In this document: positions 55,732-64,000 of the stretch, in pieces
Layout of the letters: each line of letters begins with the position of its first letter
Position numbering within the stretch: the first letter of the stretch is position 1
NCBI GenBank assembly: GCA_047600785.1
Contig: JASGKH010000001.1
Span: forward strand, 930,001-994,000
Direction: 5' to 3'
Source: Breznakibacter sp047600785
Lineage (GTDB): Bacteria > Bacteroidota > Bacteroidia > Bacteroidales > Marinilabiliaceae
DNA length: 64,000 nucleotides
Notes under the pieces: model-generated
Database searches by the model: none
Seen by the model: the letters and a program-made list of their open reading frames with translations, nothing else
What the model was told of the DNA's origin: nothing
Position numbers and translations under genes: made by a program

Positions 55732-55764
55732 AACTAAAGTGCCATTTGTAATGGCACTTTAGTT
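55732..55764 (+). terminator. Terminator after T9SS protein copy 2
   Basis: A perfect 15-bp stem (AACTAAAGTGCCATT, 55732-55746, with AATGGCACTTTAGTT, 55750-55764) has a three-base loop and is followed by CTTTCCC. Its sequence is unrelated to the hairpin after copy 1, which marks the end of the shared tract. Confidence 0.8.
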
Positions 55765-55783
55765 CTTTCCCTAAAAAACAAAA

Positions 55784-55834
55784 GGCTCATGGTGACAGAG
55801 TTTATAAATTGTCTCTGCAGCTATGGGCCTTTTG
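55784..55834 (+). terminator. Second hairpin element after copy 2
   Basis: An imperfect stem with GGCTCATG on the left and CTATGGGCC on the right is followed by TTTTGATTT. It is a diverged relative of 35731-35784 after copy 1. Confidence 0.45.
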
Positions 55835-56063
55835 ATTTCAAAGCCATTGGAAAGTAGAGCTTTTATTGATGTAAGATAGACCTTTCTTGGTCGGCTTTCG
55901 TACGGAACATGCCCACGACCGTTAGTGTTATGTTCGGTTATGGGGATGAGTTGTACATTTGGTAAGTGATCCTGAAAGATTCTTCTTCGAGCCTGATGCA
56001 TCAAAAAAACAACTCACAGATGGCTGGTGTTTTGCATCTTTTTAATGTTGTAAATTTTTGTAT

Positions 56064-59000
56064 ATGAAAAAAACTATACGAGTATTTTTACTTGCCATTA
56101 TGATATTGCTCTCGGTATCGATGAGCTACTCCCAACGAAAAATGGAAGTGCTTGACAGGGGGTTGGTAGCAGTAAAAGTTACGAACGGAGTGTTTTTAAG
56201 TTGGCGTACCCCGGGGTCTGAGTGGTACAACACCGCCTATAACGTGTATCGGAACGGTGTAAAGCTGAATACTGAACCACTTGATGTATCAAACTATTCC
56301 GACTTGGGTGGTACAATTAACTCCAATTATGCGGTGAGTGCGGTGGTGAAAGGAATTGAACAACCACTGTCGGACATCAGGCAACCGTTGGCCCAGCAAT
56401 ATCTCGAGGTGGTGCTGAAATCTCGCGATACAAACGTTTACGAGATTAACGATGCTACAGCTGCCGATCTGGATGGCGACGGCGAATATGAAATCATTGT
56501 CAAACGCATTGCAAAAGGATGGAACGAAGACAATACCAACTATTCGTTTTTTGAAGCCTATAAGCTGGACGGGACTTTTCTGTGGGAAATCAATGTGGGT
56601 CCCAATATTTTACCCGATGTGGAAATAAATATTGCCGCTTTTGATTTTGATGAGGATGGAAAAGCTGAGGTGTTTATGCGTACGTCGGAAGGGACGATAT
56701 TTGGTGACGGAAAACAAATTGGCGATACTGATGGTGACGGACGTACCAATTATCGTTACTCTGTAGGAACCACCGCCAACATGCAGTATATGAACGCAGG
56801 ACCTGAGTTCCTGTCGCTTATTGATGGGGTTACGGGAGCAGAGTTGGATCGAGTGGATTTTATTCCCCGTGGGCAATCGTCTGACTGGGGTGATAGTTAT
56901 GGCCACCGTGCGTCAAAATATTTTTTTGGTGCACCTTACCTTGATGGCAAAAAGCCCAGTTTGTTCATTGGCCGCGGTATTTATACCAAAACTACTATGC
57001 GTACTTACGATGTGGTGAACAAGAAGTTGGTGTTTCGCTGGGAGTTTAATTCGGGAACCAGTGGTCCGTATTTTGGGCAGGGAAACCACAATTATACCAT
57101 TGCCGATACCGATGGAGACGGATGCGATGAAATTGTCTGGGGATCAATGGTGGTCGACAATGATGGGAAAGGATTGTTTTCGACCCAACTGGGCCATGGC
57201 GATGCACTCCACGTAGGCGATTTGGATCCGTATCGTAAAGGAACCGAAATATTCAAATGTTTGGAGGATTCACCCAATTGGGGAACTGTACTTTTTGATG
57301 GGAAGACTGGCGAATTGTTGATCCACCACATTACCACTTATGATTGTGGACGCTGTTGCGCGGCCAATGTATCGGATGATTTTAAGGGAAAAGCACTCTG
57401 GGGCGGATCCAAAATGTTTTCTGCCACCACGCACAAGCAGATCGGAACGGGTTCCGTTGCGGAAAATTTCCGTATATATTGGGATGGTGATTTATTGGAA
57501 GAACAAACTGACCATGTGGGTTTTTCAACAACGACAGGATATGGTACCGGAGCCATCATGAAACATGGGGTAGGAACCATTCTTACATCAACTGGCTTAT
57601 CGTGTAATTACACCAAAGGGACTCCCTCGTTGCAGGCCGATTTGTTTGGCGATTGGCGTGAAGAGGTTATCTGGAGGCGTGCCGATAACCAGGCAGTACG
57701 TATTTACACCACGGTCGATCCTACCATTTACCGTAATTACACATTGATGCATGATCACCAGTACCGCCAGGCCATTTGCTGGCAGATGTGCGGTTATAAT
57801 CAACCTCCCCATGTGAGTTATTTCCTGGGAAAAGCCGAAAATATACTTCTTCCGCCTCCACCGGTTATTAGCAACAATAGGTTGGTTTATCAGGGACCGG
57901 GGGCGTGGAACACGTCTTCTTCTATTTGGAATAAAGATGGTGAAAACACAGTATACGTTGATGGCCAGCAAGTGCTTTTTGATGTAAGCAGTGGACTGGA
58001 CGTTTCGCTTGCATTGACTGAGACCGTGGTCCCTGAAGCAGTAACCGTTAATTCAAGAGGAGATTATACAATTGAAGCCTCTTCCGGAAAACTTTCCGGA
58101 AGCATGTTGTTGGTAAAACAAGGTGAAGGAACGTTCAGCTTAAACGGTATCCATGACTATACCGGTGCGACCAATGTGTGGAATGGAAAATTTGTATTTA
58201 ATGGCGAATTGGAACAAAGTCCGGTTTGGTTAAATCTTCATGCCGAAATGGTAGCCACGGGCAAGTTACAGAAAGGTGTGACTCTTCGCTATAATTCTTC
58301 TTTGTCCGTGGGGGGAATTGGGTCAAAAGGAAGTCTGACCATCGGGGATAACCTCACAATGGAGGAGAAAGCTATTTTGGTTATTGATCTTGCTGCACCT
58401 GGCAGTACAAACAACGATGAAATTACGTTGAACGGAAACCTGGTGGTGGACGACAATGCAATAATCAAAATAAATCCATTACTCTCCAATGGTGCAACTA
58501 AACTGGGTGTGGGCGAATATACGTTGATGTCCGTTACGGGAAATGTGGTTGGCAATTTGTCGAAGATAACAGTCGAAGGAGTGGATGCCAATTGGGTGGA
58601 ATTGGTTTACAAAAATGATTCTATAGTGTTGGTTGTAAATGAGATGAGATCGATGGCGACGCTTGTGTGGAAAGGAGATATGAACAATGGCGTTTGGGAT
58701 TTCGGAGACACAAAAAATTTTTTGAATAACGGTGCCGCCGATGCATTTTTAAACGGTGACAACGTTTCGATAGGTGATGATGCGGTATCGAAAACGATTG
58801 TGGTTGACGGAAGGGTAATTCCTGGATCTGTGACCGTAAACAGCAGTGCGGATCTGGTGGTTGCGGGGAATGGCAGGATAAGCGGAGAATCAACCATTAC
58901 TAAGCAGGGAGCAGGAAAATTGACCATCCAAAATGAAAATGATTTTACAGGGAAGGTACTTATATCGGAAGGGATTCTTGAGTTGCCTTCATTGCCAAAT

Positions 59001-60551
59001 CTATCCGATTTAAGCGCCATTGGTCCAGTAAGCAGCGACGGAACTAAACTTGTGATAGATGGAGGTACCCTGCGGATAACCAATGAGGTACATACAACAC
59101 GTGCGGCTTCTGTTGGCAGTAATGGCGGTACCATTGAATGCACGGAGAAACTTTACTGGAAAGGAAACCTGAGTGGAGGGGTCCTTTCTAAAACGGGAAA
59201 TGGCAACTTGCTTTTGGGAGGGGCCAATTCTTTGGCATCCGTTAAACTCATGGAAGGAACATTAACCCGGCTTAACGATAATACAAGTGCAGGTTCAAAA
59301 ATTGTATTCCAAGGAGGTCTTTTTCAGGACAACGACGATATGTACTCATATACCACCAATGGTGTGGCATTTGAAGTCCCGGAAGGAAAAATAGGATCAG
59401 CGAATCTTGATTCCCGTTGCTATTACACCGGTACGTTGACGGGGGCCGGAACATTCAATGTCAATATCCCATACGTGCGAACCGATTTGAATGGAAACTG
59501 GTCTGCGTTTACCGGAACCATTAGCGTAAATTCGATATCGTCTTCCACCGCCGATTGCCGCTTTGGCAACAGTAACGGATGGCCCAATGCCACGGTCAAT
59601 ATTGGGTCCAATATTTATGCATATAGTATTCTTTCAGGAGTGGCCCTTAAGTTGGGTGCGTTAACAGGTACAGGTACGCTTTCTGGCGACCATAACTGGG
59701 AGATTGGTAGTAAGAATATTGATAGCCAGTTTTCTGGACTCATTTCGGCGGGCAGTTTATCCAAAGTAGGAACTGGGACTTTAATCCTTTCGGGAGCTAA
59801 TACTTACACCAGTTACACTCAAATAAAAAATGGTCGTTTAACAGTCACTAACACAACGGGGAGTGCTACGGGAACAGGCACCGTGACCGTCTTCTCAGGA
59901 GGGGAACTCAGTGGCAATGGCATCATTGGCGGTGCGGTAAACGTTGAAAGCGGAGGGACGCTTTGGGGCGGGTACACATCGGTGGGGTCCAAGTTGACCG
60001 TGAATAAACTGGTAACCTTAAAATCAGGCTCTATCTACTATGTAAAAGTGAATGCACTATTCCAATTGGCCGATAGGATTGTGGCCTCAGCCGGTTTTGT
60101 AGCCAATGGTCAACTAATGTTGGCCTTGTCAGGAGGAACCTATGCTGCCGGTAAAAGCTTTAAAGTTATAGAGGCATCGTCGATTTCTGGGGCATTTACG
60201 TCAATTTCGCCCTCTAGCCCAGGTGCTGGTCTTACTTGGGATACGTCGGAACTTTATACGAGTGGCATTATAAAAGTTGTATCGCAAGCCACTGCAATTG
60301 ACAATGTGGTGGTTGAAAGCCTTGTGACTTATCCAAATCCGACCACGGGCATTGTGAGATTCAAAATGCCTGTGATGACTAATCCGATCAAGGTAACGGT
60401 TGAGGCATTAAATGGACGTTTGGTGAAGGAAGAGGTACTTGCAAATGGATTAGAGCAGCAAATTGACATCTCTGATCGGGAAAAAGGTATTTATCTGATT
60501 AAGGTAATCGTCGATGATCGGATGTTTATAGGAAAAGTAGTTTTGAAATAA
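56064..60551 (+). CDS. PL11 rhamnogalacturonan lyase with strand repeats and T9SS sorting domain
   Basis: I place the start at ATG 56064 (1495 codons; an in-frame TTG lies at 56058). The signal peptide ends SMSYSQ. Residues about 25-600 are a PL11 eight-bladed propeller with calcium-binding acidic loops (DLDGDGEYE, DFDEDGKAE, DTDGDGRTN, DTDGDGCDE) and family motifs RGQSSDWGDSYGHRASKYF, GQGNHNYTIAD, LGHGDALHVGD and FGDWREEVIWR. Residues about 615-1400 are beta-rich repeats, including the autotransporter-type strand motif SKVGTGTLILSGANTYTSYT. A type A T9SS sorting domain ends it (TYPNPTTGIVRF to GKVVLK). It cleaves the rhamnogalacturonan I backbone by beta-elimination at the cell surface. The RTSEGT loop differs from the KTAP loop of the next enzyme, so the two are different PL11 subtypes. 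Confidence 0.92.
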   Translation: MKKTIRVFLLAIMILLSVSMSYSQRKMEVLDRGLVAVKVTNGVFLSWRTPGSEWYNTAYNVYRNGVKLNTEPLDVSNYSDLGGTINSNYAVSAVVKGIEQPLSDIRQPLAQQYLEVVLKSRDTNVYEINDATAADLDGDGEYEIIVKRIAKGWNEDNTNYSFFEAYKLDGTFLWEINVGPNILPDVEINIAAFDFDEDGKAEVFMRTSEGTIFGDGKQIGDTDGDGRTNYRYSVGTTANMQYMNAGPEFLSLIDGVTGAELDRVDFIPRGQSSDWGDSYGHRASKYFFGAPYLDGKKPSLFIGRGIYTKTTMRTYDVVNKKLVFRWEFNSGTSGPYFGQGNHNYTIADTDGDGCDEIVWGSMVVDNDGKGLFSTQLGHGDALHVGDLDPYRKGTEIFKCLEDSPNWGTVLFDGKTGELLIHHITTYDCGRCCAANVSDDFKGKALWGGSKMFSATTHKQIGTGSVAENFRIYWDGDLLEEQTDHVGFSTTTGYGTGAIMKHGVGTILTSTGLSCNYTKGTPSLQADLFGDWREEVIWRRADNQAVRIYTTVDPTIYRNYTLMHDHQYRQAICWQMCGYNQPPHVSYFLGKAENILLPPPPVISNNRLVYQGPGAWNTSSSIWNKDGENTVYVDGQQVLFDVSSGLDVSLALTETVVPEAVTVNSRGDYTIEASSGKLSGSMLLVKQGEGTFSLNGIHDYTGATNVWNGKFVFNGELEQSPVWLNLHAEMVATGKLQKGVTLRYNSSLSVGGIGSKGSLTIGDNLTMEEKAILVIDLAAPGSTNNDEITLNGNLVVDDNAIIKINPLLSNGATKLGVGEYTLMSVTGNVVGNLSKITVEGVDANWVELVYKNDSIVLVVNEMRSMATLVWKGDMNNGVWDFGDTKNFLNNGAADAFLNGDNVSIGDDAVSKTIVVDGRVIPGSVTVNSSADLVVAGNGRISGESTITKQGAGKLTIQNENDFTGKVLISEGILELPSLPNLSDLSAIGPVSSDGTKLVIDGGTLRITNEVHTTRAASVGSNGGTIECTEKLYWKGNLSGGVLSKTGNGNLLLGGANSLASVKLMEGTLTRLNDNTSAGSKIVFQGGLFQDNDDMYSYTTNGVAFEVPEGKIGSANLDSRCYYTGTLTGAGTFNVNIPYVRTDLNGNWSAFTGTISVNSISSSTADCRFGNSNGWPNATVNIGSNIYAYSILSGVALKLGALTGTGTLSGDHNWEIGSKNIDSQFSGLISAGSLSKVGTGTLILSGANTYTSYTQIKNGRLTVTNTTGSATGTGTVTVFSGGELSGNGIIGGAVNVESGGTLWGGYTSVGSKLTVNKLVTLKSGSIYYVKVNALFQLADRIVASAGFVANGQLMLALSGGTYAAGKSFKVIEASSISGAFTSISPSSPGAGLTWDTSELYTSGIIKVVSQATAIDNVVVESLVTYPNPTTGIVRFKMPVMTNPIKVTVEALNGRLVKEEVLANGLEQQIDISDREKGIYLIKVIVDDRMFIGKVVLK

Positions 60552-60607
60552 TCATAAAGATGGTACATTAACCCAAGTGGTGTTCCATTTGTTTTATACT
60601 GTGTCAA

Positions 60608-63600
60608 ATGAGTTCGTTTGTTAAAACCCAAAGCCTATTATTGACTGTCGCGTTAAGCTTTGTCTGCATGTATGCAGTGGGGCAGCGACAAATAGAAACC
60701 TTAGGTCGCGGCACATTTGCCATGCGTACCTCTACCTCGGCGGTATTGGTGAGCTGGCGATGGCTGGCTACTGATCCCGATGATGTGTCGTTCAATGTGT
60801 ACCGTGACGGAGTAAAGCTGAATGCGACTCCTTTGGCATCGGCAACTAACTATGTCGATAATACATCGGAGAACGGTTCCTATTTGGTAAAGGCAATAAT
60901 AAACGATGTCGAAGTTGGAAATTCGGAGGATGTCTCGGTGGTCACAACCACCTATTTTGATGTGCCATTGCAAATTCCAACCGGAGGGACAACCCCTTCG
61001 GGCGAAACCTATACCTACAGTGCCAACGATGCCAGTGTGGGCGATGTGGATGGTGACGGCGTGTACGAGATTATCCTTAAATGGGACCCCTCAAATTCCA
61101 AAGACAATTCACAAAGTGGCTACACGGGCAACGTGTATGTCGATTGTTACAAATTGAACGGGACGCTGTTGTGGCGTATCGACCTGGGTCGTAATATACG
61201 TGCCGGTGCCCATTATACCCAGTTTATGGTGTACGACCTCGATGGCGATGGCAAAGCGGAACTGGCATGTAAGACCGCCCCGAACACCAAAGACGGATTA
61301 GGTAATTTTTTGTCGAAAGGGCCTGCTGTCGTTGATAATGATGCGGCCGATTATCGTAATTCAAGCGGATATATACTGGATGGCCCCGAATATCTTACGA
61401 TTTTCAGTGGAATGACGGGAGCCGAAATGGCCACGGTTAGCTACAATCCTTCCCGTGGCACAGTGAGTAGTTGGGGCGATAGCTACGGAAATCGTGTGGA
61501 CCGTTTTTTGGCCTGCGTGGCTTATCTCGACGGCGAACGTCCCAGTCTGGTCATGTGCCGCGGTTATTATACCCGAGCCACGTTGGCTGCGTGGGACTGG
61601 CGTGATGGAAATCTTACACAACGTTGGTTCTTTGATTCAAACACGTCAGGCAATTCAGGCTATGCCGGTCAGGGGAACCACAACTTGTCGGTGGCCGATG
61701 TGGATGGCGACGGGAAAGATGAAATAATCTACGGATCATGTACCATCGACCATGATGGGAAAGGTTTATATAGCACCGGATTGGGACATGGCGATGCCTT
61801 GCACGTAGCCGACCATGCACCGGAACGGACCGGGTTGGAAGTGTTTGCACCTCATGAAGAAAGCGGTCGGGGTATTTCGTTTCGTGATGCAAAAACGGGA
61901 ACCATCATTTGGCAAAAAAAGGCATTGGGTGATATTGGCCGTGGGGTTGCTGCCGATATTTCGGCCGATTATCCAGGATCTGAGTTTTGGGCTGCAGGAA
62001 TGGGAATGTACAACCTGAACGGAGAACAAATCGCCACCTCTACACCTTCTATTAATCACATTGTTTGGTGGGATGGAGATTTAACCCGGGAACTTTTGGA
62101 CGGAACTTCTGTCACAAAATATGGAGTGGGCACACTATTGAGTGCATCGGGTTGCAGTTCGAACAACAGTACAAAATCAAACCCTGCCTTGCAGGTAGAT
62201 CTTTGGGGTGATTGGCGAGAAGAGATTATTTGGCGTACTTCCGATAACAGCAAATTGAGGATTTATTCTACTCCCTATGCATCGAATTATCGGTTTAGGA
62301 CATTAATGCATGACCCTGTTTATCGTCTTGGTATCGTTTGGCAAAATGTGGCATACAACCAACCTCCCCACGTGGGTTTTTATCTGGGTAACGGCATGGA
62401 TCGGCCTCCTTTGGCTCCCGTGATGCAGGCATTGCTTAAATGGGACGGGGCTTCAGACAGTACATGGGATTTGTCCTCAACCAATTTTAAAAACAATCAG
62501 TTTCAATCGGTGGCGTTTGCCAATGGGAATGATGTGATGTTCTCTATATCGGGCAACAATGTCTCTTCAATCCACCTGTCAGGGGATCTTTGGCCTTCTG
62601 CCGTTTATGTGGTCTCCGCAAGCGACTATGAATTCTCTGGCGGCGGTTCGTTATCGGGAAATATGTTTTTGACAAAAGCCCAATCAGGAAAGTTAACCAT
62701 TGACGGAACACATGTATACACTGGAATTACAAAAGTCTCCGAAGGTCATTTGCAGCTTAATGGTAGCTTGTCGGCAAGTAAAGTGTTGGTTAATGCCAAA
62801 GGTGAATTGTCGGGAACAGGTATATTTGGCAACGATGTCGAGCTTCAGGGGGCTGCTAAATTGTACGTAGGCAATGCCAATGTCGCCGGAAATACTACAA
62901 TTGAGGGATTGTTGGTTTTAGGTGCAAATTCTTCTGTCGAATTCGATTTAAGTTCCGATACAAATGGAAACACGTTGCCCAATGATAAAATTTTGGTTTC
63001 GGGCGATTTAATCATCGATGGTCATGCGAAATTAATTGTGAAAAAGTTAAACGATCAATTGGGAGAGGGGAATTATGTTTTGGCCACATTTGACGGGTTG
63101 TTTAAAGGCAATTTGTCCGATTTGGTGGTCGATGGAATTATGGAGGCAAAATATTCTTTGGAAGTCGCCGAAGGCATGTTGATATTGAAAGTTGAATCTA
63201 CCAGAACTTCTACATCGTTGGTTTGGAACGGGGGCACAAATAGTGCAATGGATTTGTTAACTTCTAAAAACTGGCTAAACCAATCAGTTGCTGATTGGTT
63301 TGTGGCAGGAGATGTTGCTCTGTTCGATGATGCGGGAAGCGCAACGGTAATGGTAAGCGGAAAAATACCCGCTTCTGGAGTCAAATTTGATGCGTCCCAA
63401 AACTATACATTATCAGGAAGCGGTGCCATATCGGGTCCGGGAGGATTAGAAAAGGAAAATGTAGGGTCACTAGTGTTGAACAAGTATAATGAATACACAG
63501 GACCGACTATTGTTAATGGAGGAACATTGGAGGTCACTTTCTTGAATAACGCGGGAATGCCCAGTTCGATCGGTGCTGCATCGGCAGATGCTTCAAACTG

Positions 63601-64000
63601 GATTATCGATGGGGGGAAACTGCGGTATGCCGGCAATTTTACTACCACTAACCGAGGTTTAACAGTGGGGGGCAATGGTGGAGAAATCGAAGCTGTATCG
63701 GGTGCGACAATTATGCTTGAAGGGGCTATTGAAGGAGGAACGATCACGAAAACTGGTACTGGAACTTTGGTGCTTGAGGGAACAGGTAAGAATAATGATC
63801 AACTTGTTATTGCTTCAGGGATAGTTAAGTTGTATAGTGATAACGCTGCACCGGCAAAAACGGTGGTGTTTAATGGAGGAACATTGAACTGCCACGACAA
63901 TGACGGCTCATCAAACACCATATCATGGAATATCAGTGTTCCGGAGGGAGCTAGTGGCACTATCAATCTCGACTCACGCGCTTATTATACAGGAACTTTA
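60608..64000 (+). CDS. Second PL11 rhamnogalacturonan lyase with strand repeats, truncated by window end
   Basis: Starts at ATG 60608, 56 bases after the first PL11 gene, and stays open for 1131 codons to the window edge. The signal peptide covers residues 1-25 (ending YAVGQ). The PL11 propeller occupies about 26-600: VGDVDGDGVYEI, DLDGDGKAELACKTAPNTKDG, SSWGDSYGNRVDRFLACVAY, AGQGNHNLSVADVDGDGKDE, LGHGDALHVADH, GRGVAADI and WGDWREEIIWR. Residues from about 615 are the same kind of beta-strand repeat region as in its neighbour (ITKTGTGTLVLEGTG). The C-terminus is not visible; a T9SS domain is expected by analogy. The KTAPNTKDG loop matches the YesW-like form. Secreted rhamnogalacturonan I cleavage is the likely function. 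Confidence 0.9.
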   Translation, partial: MSSFVKTQSLLLTVALSFVCMYAVGQRQIETLGRGTFAMRTSTSAVLVSWRWLATDPDDVSFNVYRDGVKLNATPLASATNYVDNTSENGSYLVKAIINDVEVGNSEDVSVVTTTYFDVPLQIPTGGTTPSGETYTYSANDASVGDVDGDGVYEIILKWDPSNSKDNSQSGYTGNVYVDCYKLNGTLLWRIDLGRNIRAGAHYTQFMVYDLDGDGKAELACKTAPNTKDGLGNFLSKGPAVVDNDAADYRNSSGYILDGPEYLTIFSGMTGAEMATVSYNPSRGTVSSWGDSYGNRVDRFLACVAYLDGERPSLVMCRGYYTRATLAAWDWRDGNLTQRWFFDSNTSGNSGYAGQGNHNLSVADVDGDGKDEIIYGSCTIDHDGKGLYSTGLGHGDALHVADHAPERTGLEVFAPHEESGRGISFRDAKTGTIIWQKKALGDIGRGVAADISADYPGSEFWAAGMGMYNLNGEQIATSTPSINHIVWWDGDLTRELLDGTSVTKYGVGTLLSASGCSSNNSTKSNPALQVDLWGDWREEIIWRTSDNSKLRIYSTPYASNYRFRTLMHDPVYRLGIVWQNVAYNQPPHVGFYLGNGMDRPPLAPVMQALLKWDGASDSTWDLSSTNFKNNQFQSVAFANGNDVMFSISGNNVSSIHLSGDLWPSAVYVVSASDYEFSGGGSLSGNMFLTKAQSGKLTIDGTHVYTGITKVSEGHLQLNGSLSASKVLVNAKGELSGTGIFGNDVELQGAAKLYVGNANVAGNTTIEGLLVLGANSSVEFDLSSDTNGNTLPNDKILVSGDLIIDGHAKLIVKKLNDQLGEGNYVLATFDGLFKGNLSDLVVDGIMEAKYSLEVAEGMLILKVESTRTSTSLVWNGGTNSAMDLLTSKNWLNQSVADWFVAGDVALFDDAGSATVMVSGKIPASGVKFDASQNYTLSGSGAISGPGGLEKENVGSLVLNKYNEYTGPTIVNGGTLEVTFLNNAGMPSSIGAASADASNWIIDGGKLRYAGNFTTTNRGLTVGGNGGEIEAVSGATIMLEGAIEGGTITKTGTGTLVLEGTGKNNDQLVIASGIVKLYSDNAAPAKTVVFNGGTLNCHDNDGSSNTISWNISVPEGASGTINLDSRAYYTGTL

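Larger units (their letters stand above)
55720..56063. other. Intergenic region upstream of the first PL11 gene
   Basis: A region of 344 bases. Besides the two hairpin elements I see no gene and no copy of the 46-bp box, so PL11 transcription may read through from 52635 or start at an unrecognised promoter. Confidence 0.4.

Noticed and set aside
58121..60550. PL11 repeat region as a separate autotransporter gene
   Set aside because: It is in frame with the propeller, has no barrel domain and ends in a T9SS sorting domain.

Overview
The window reads as a chromosomal stretch from a plant-polysaccharide-degrading member of the Bacteroidota, most likely Bacteroidales/Marinilabiliales-like. The evidence is two SusC/SusD-type outer-membrane pairs, a hybrid two-component regulator (sensor kinase, receiver and AraC helix-turn-helix in one chain), many secreted or lipoprotein glycosidases, and C-terminal type IX secretion (T9SS) sorting domains. 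The T9SS signals argue against a typical gut Bacteroides. No rRNA, tRNA, CRISPR array, insertion sequence or integrase was recognised.

Layout: (1) 1-8.8 kb, plus strand: the end of a GH105 unsaturated-uronyl hydrolase, a DUF4450-type protein with an (alpha/alpha)6-like core, a decayed DUF4143 ATPase remnant, a DUF4861-type protein and a GH35 beta-galactosidase. (2) 8.8-13.5 kb, minus strand: an iron cassette of TonB-dependent siderophore receptor, PepSY membrane protein and [2Fe-2S] flavin reductase. (3) 13.5-21.7 kb, plus strand: GH2, GH28 and a hybrid two-component regulator whose frame is broken. (4) 21.8-28.4 kb, minus strand: lipoprotein GH43, GH39, BACON-GH5 and an unusual membrane-anchored AraC regulator. 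(5) 29.1-32.1 kb, plus strand: a second GH2. (6) 32.8-64 kb, plus strand and visibly more AT-rich in its SusC/D part: a large T9SS repeat protein, then FAS1-SusC(frameshifted)-SusD-FAS1-FAS1-SusC-SusD, a second copy of the T9SS repeat protein, and two giant PL11 rhamnogalacturonan lyases carrying autotransporter-type strand repeats. The last lyase runs off the window.

Working model: the enzymes fit degradation of rhamnogalacturonan I with galactan side chains. PL11 lyases cut the backbone at the surface, two SusC/D pairs with FAS1 lipoproteins bind and import oligosaccharides, and GH28, GH105, GH2 and GH35 finish the work. The GH5/GH39/GH43 block looks like a separate hemicellulose module under its own membrane-bound AraC protein.

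Two signals stand out. First, a 46-bp box with fixed length and spacing lies upstream of three separate operons (13949, 36426 and 52635), so it is a candidate binding site for the hybrid regulator. Second, a 1.5-kb near-identical tract is shared by the two otherwise divergent T9SS repeat proteins 20 kb apart, which suggests recent gene conversion. Three coding frames are broken by single-base indels, so read-level verification matters.
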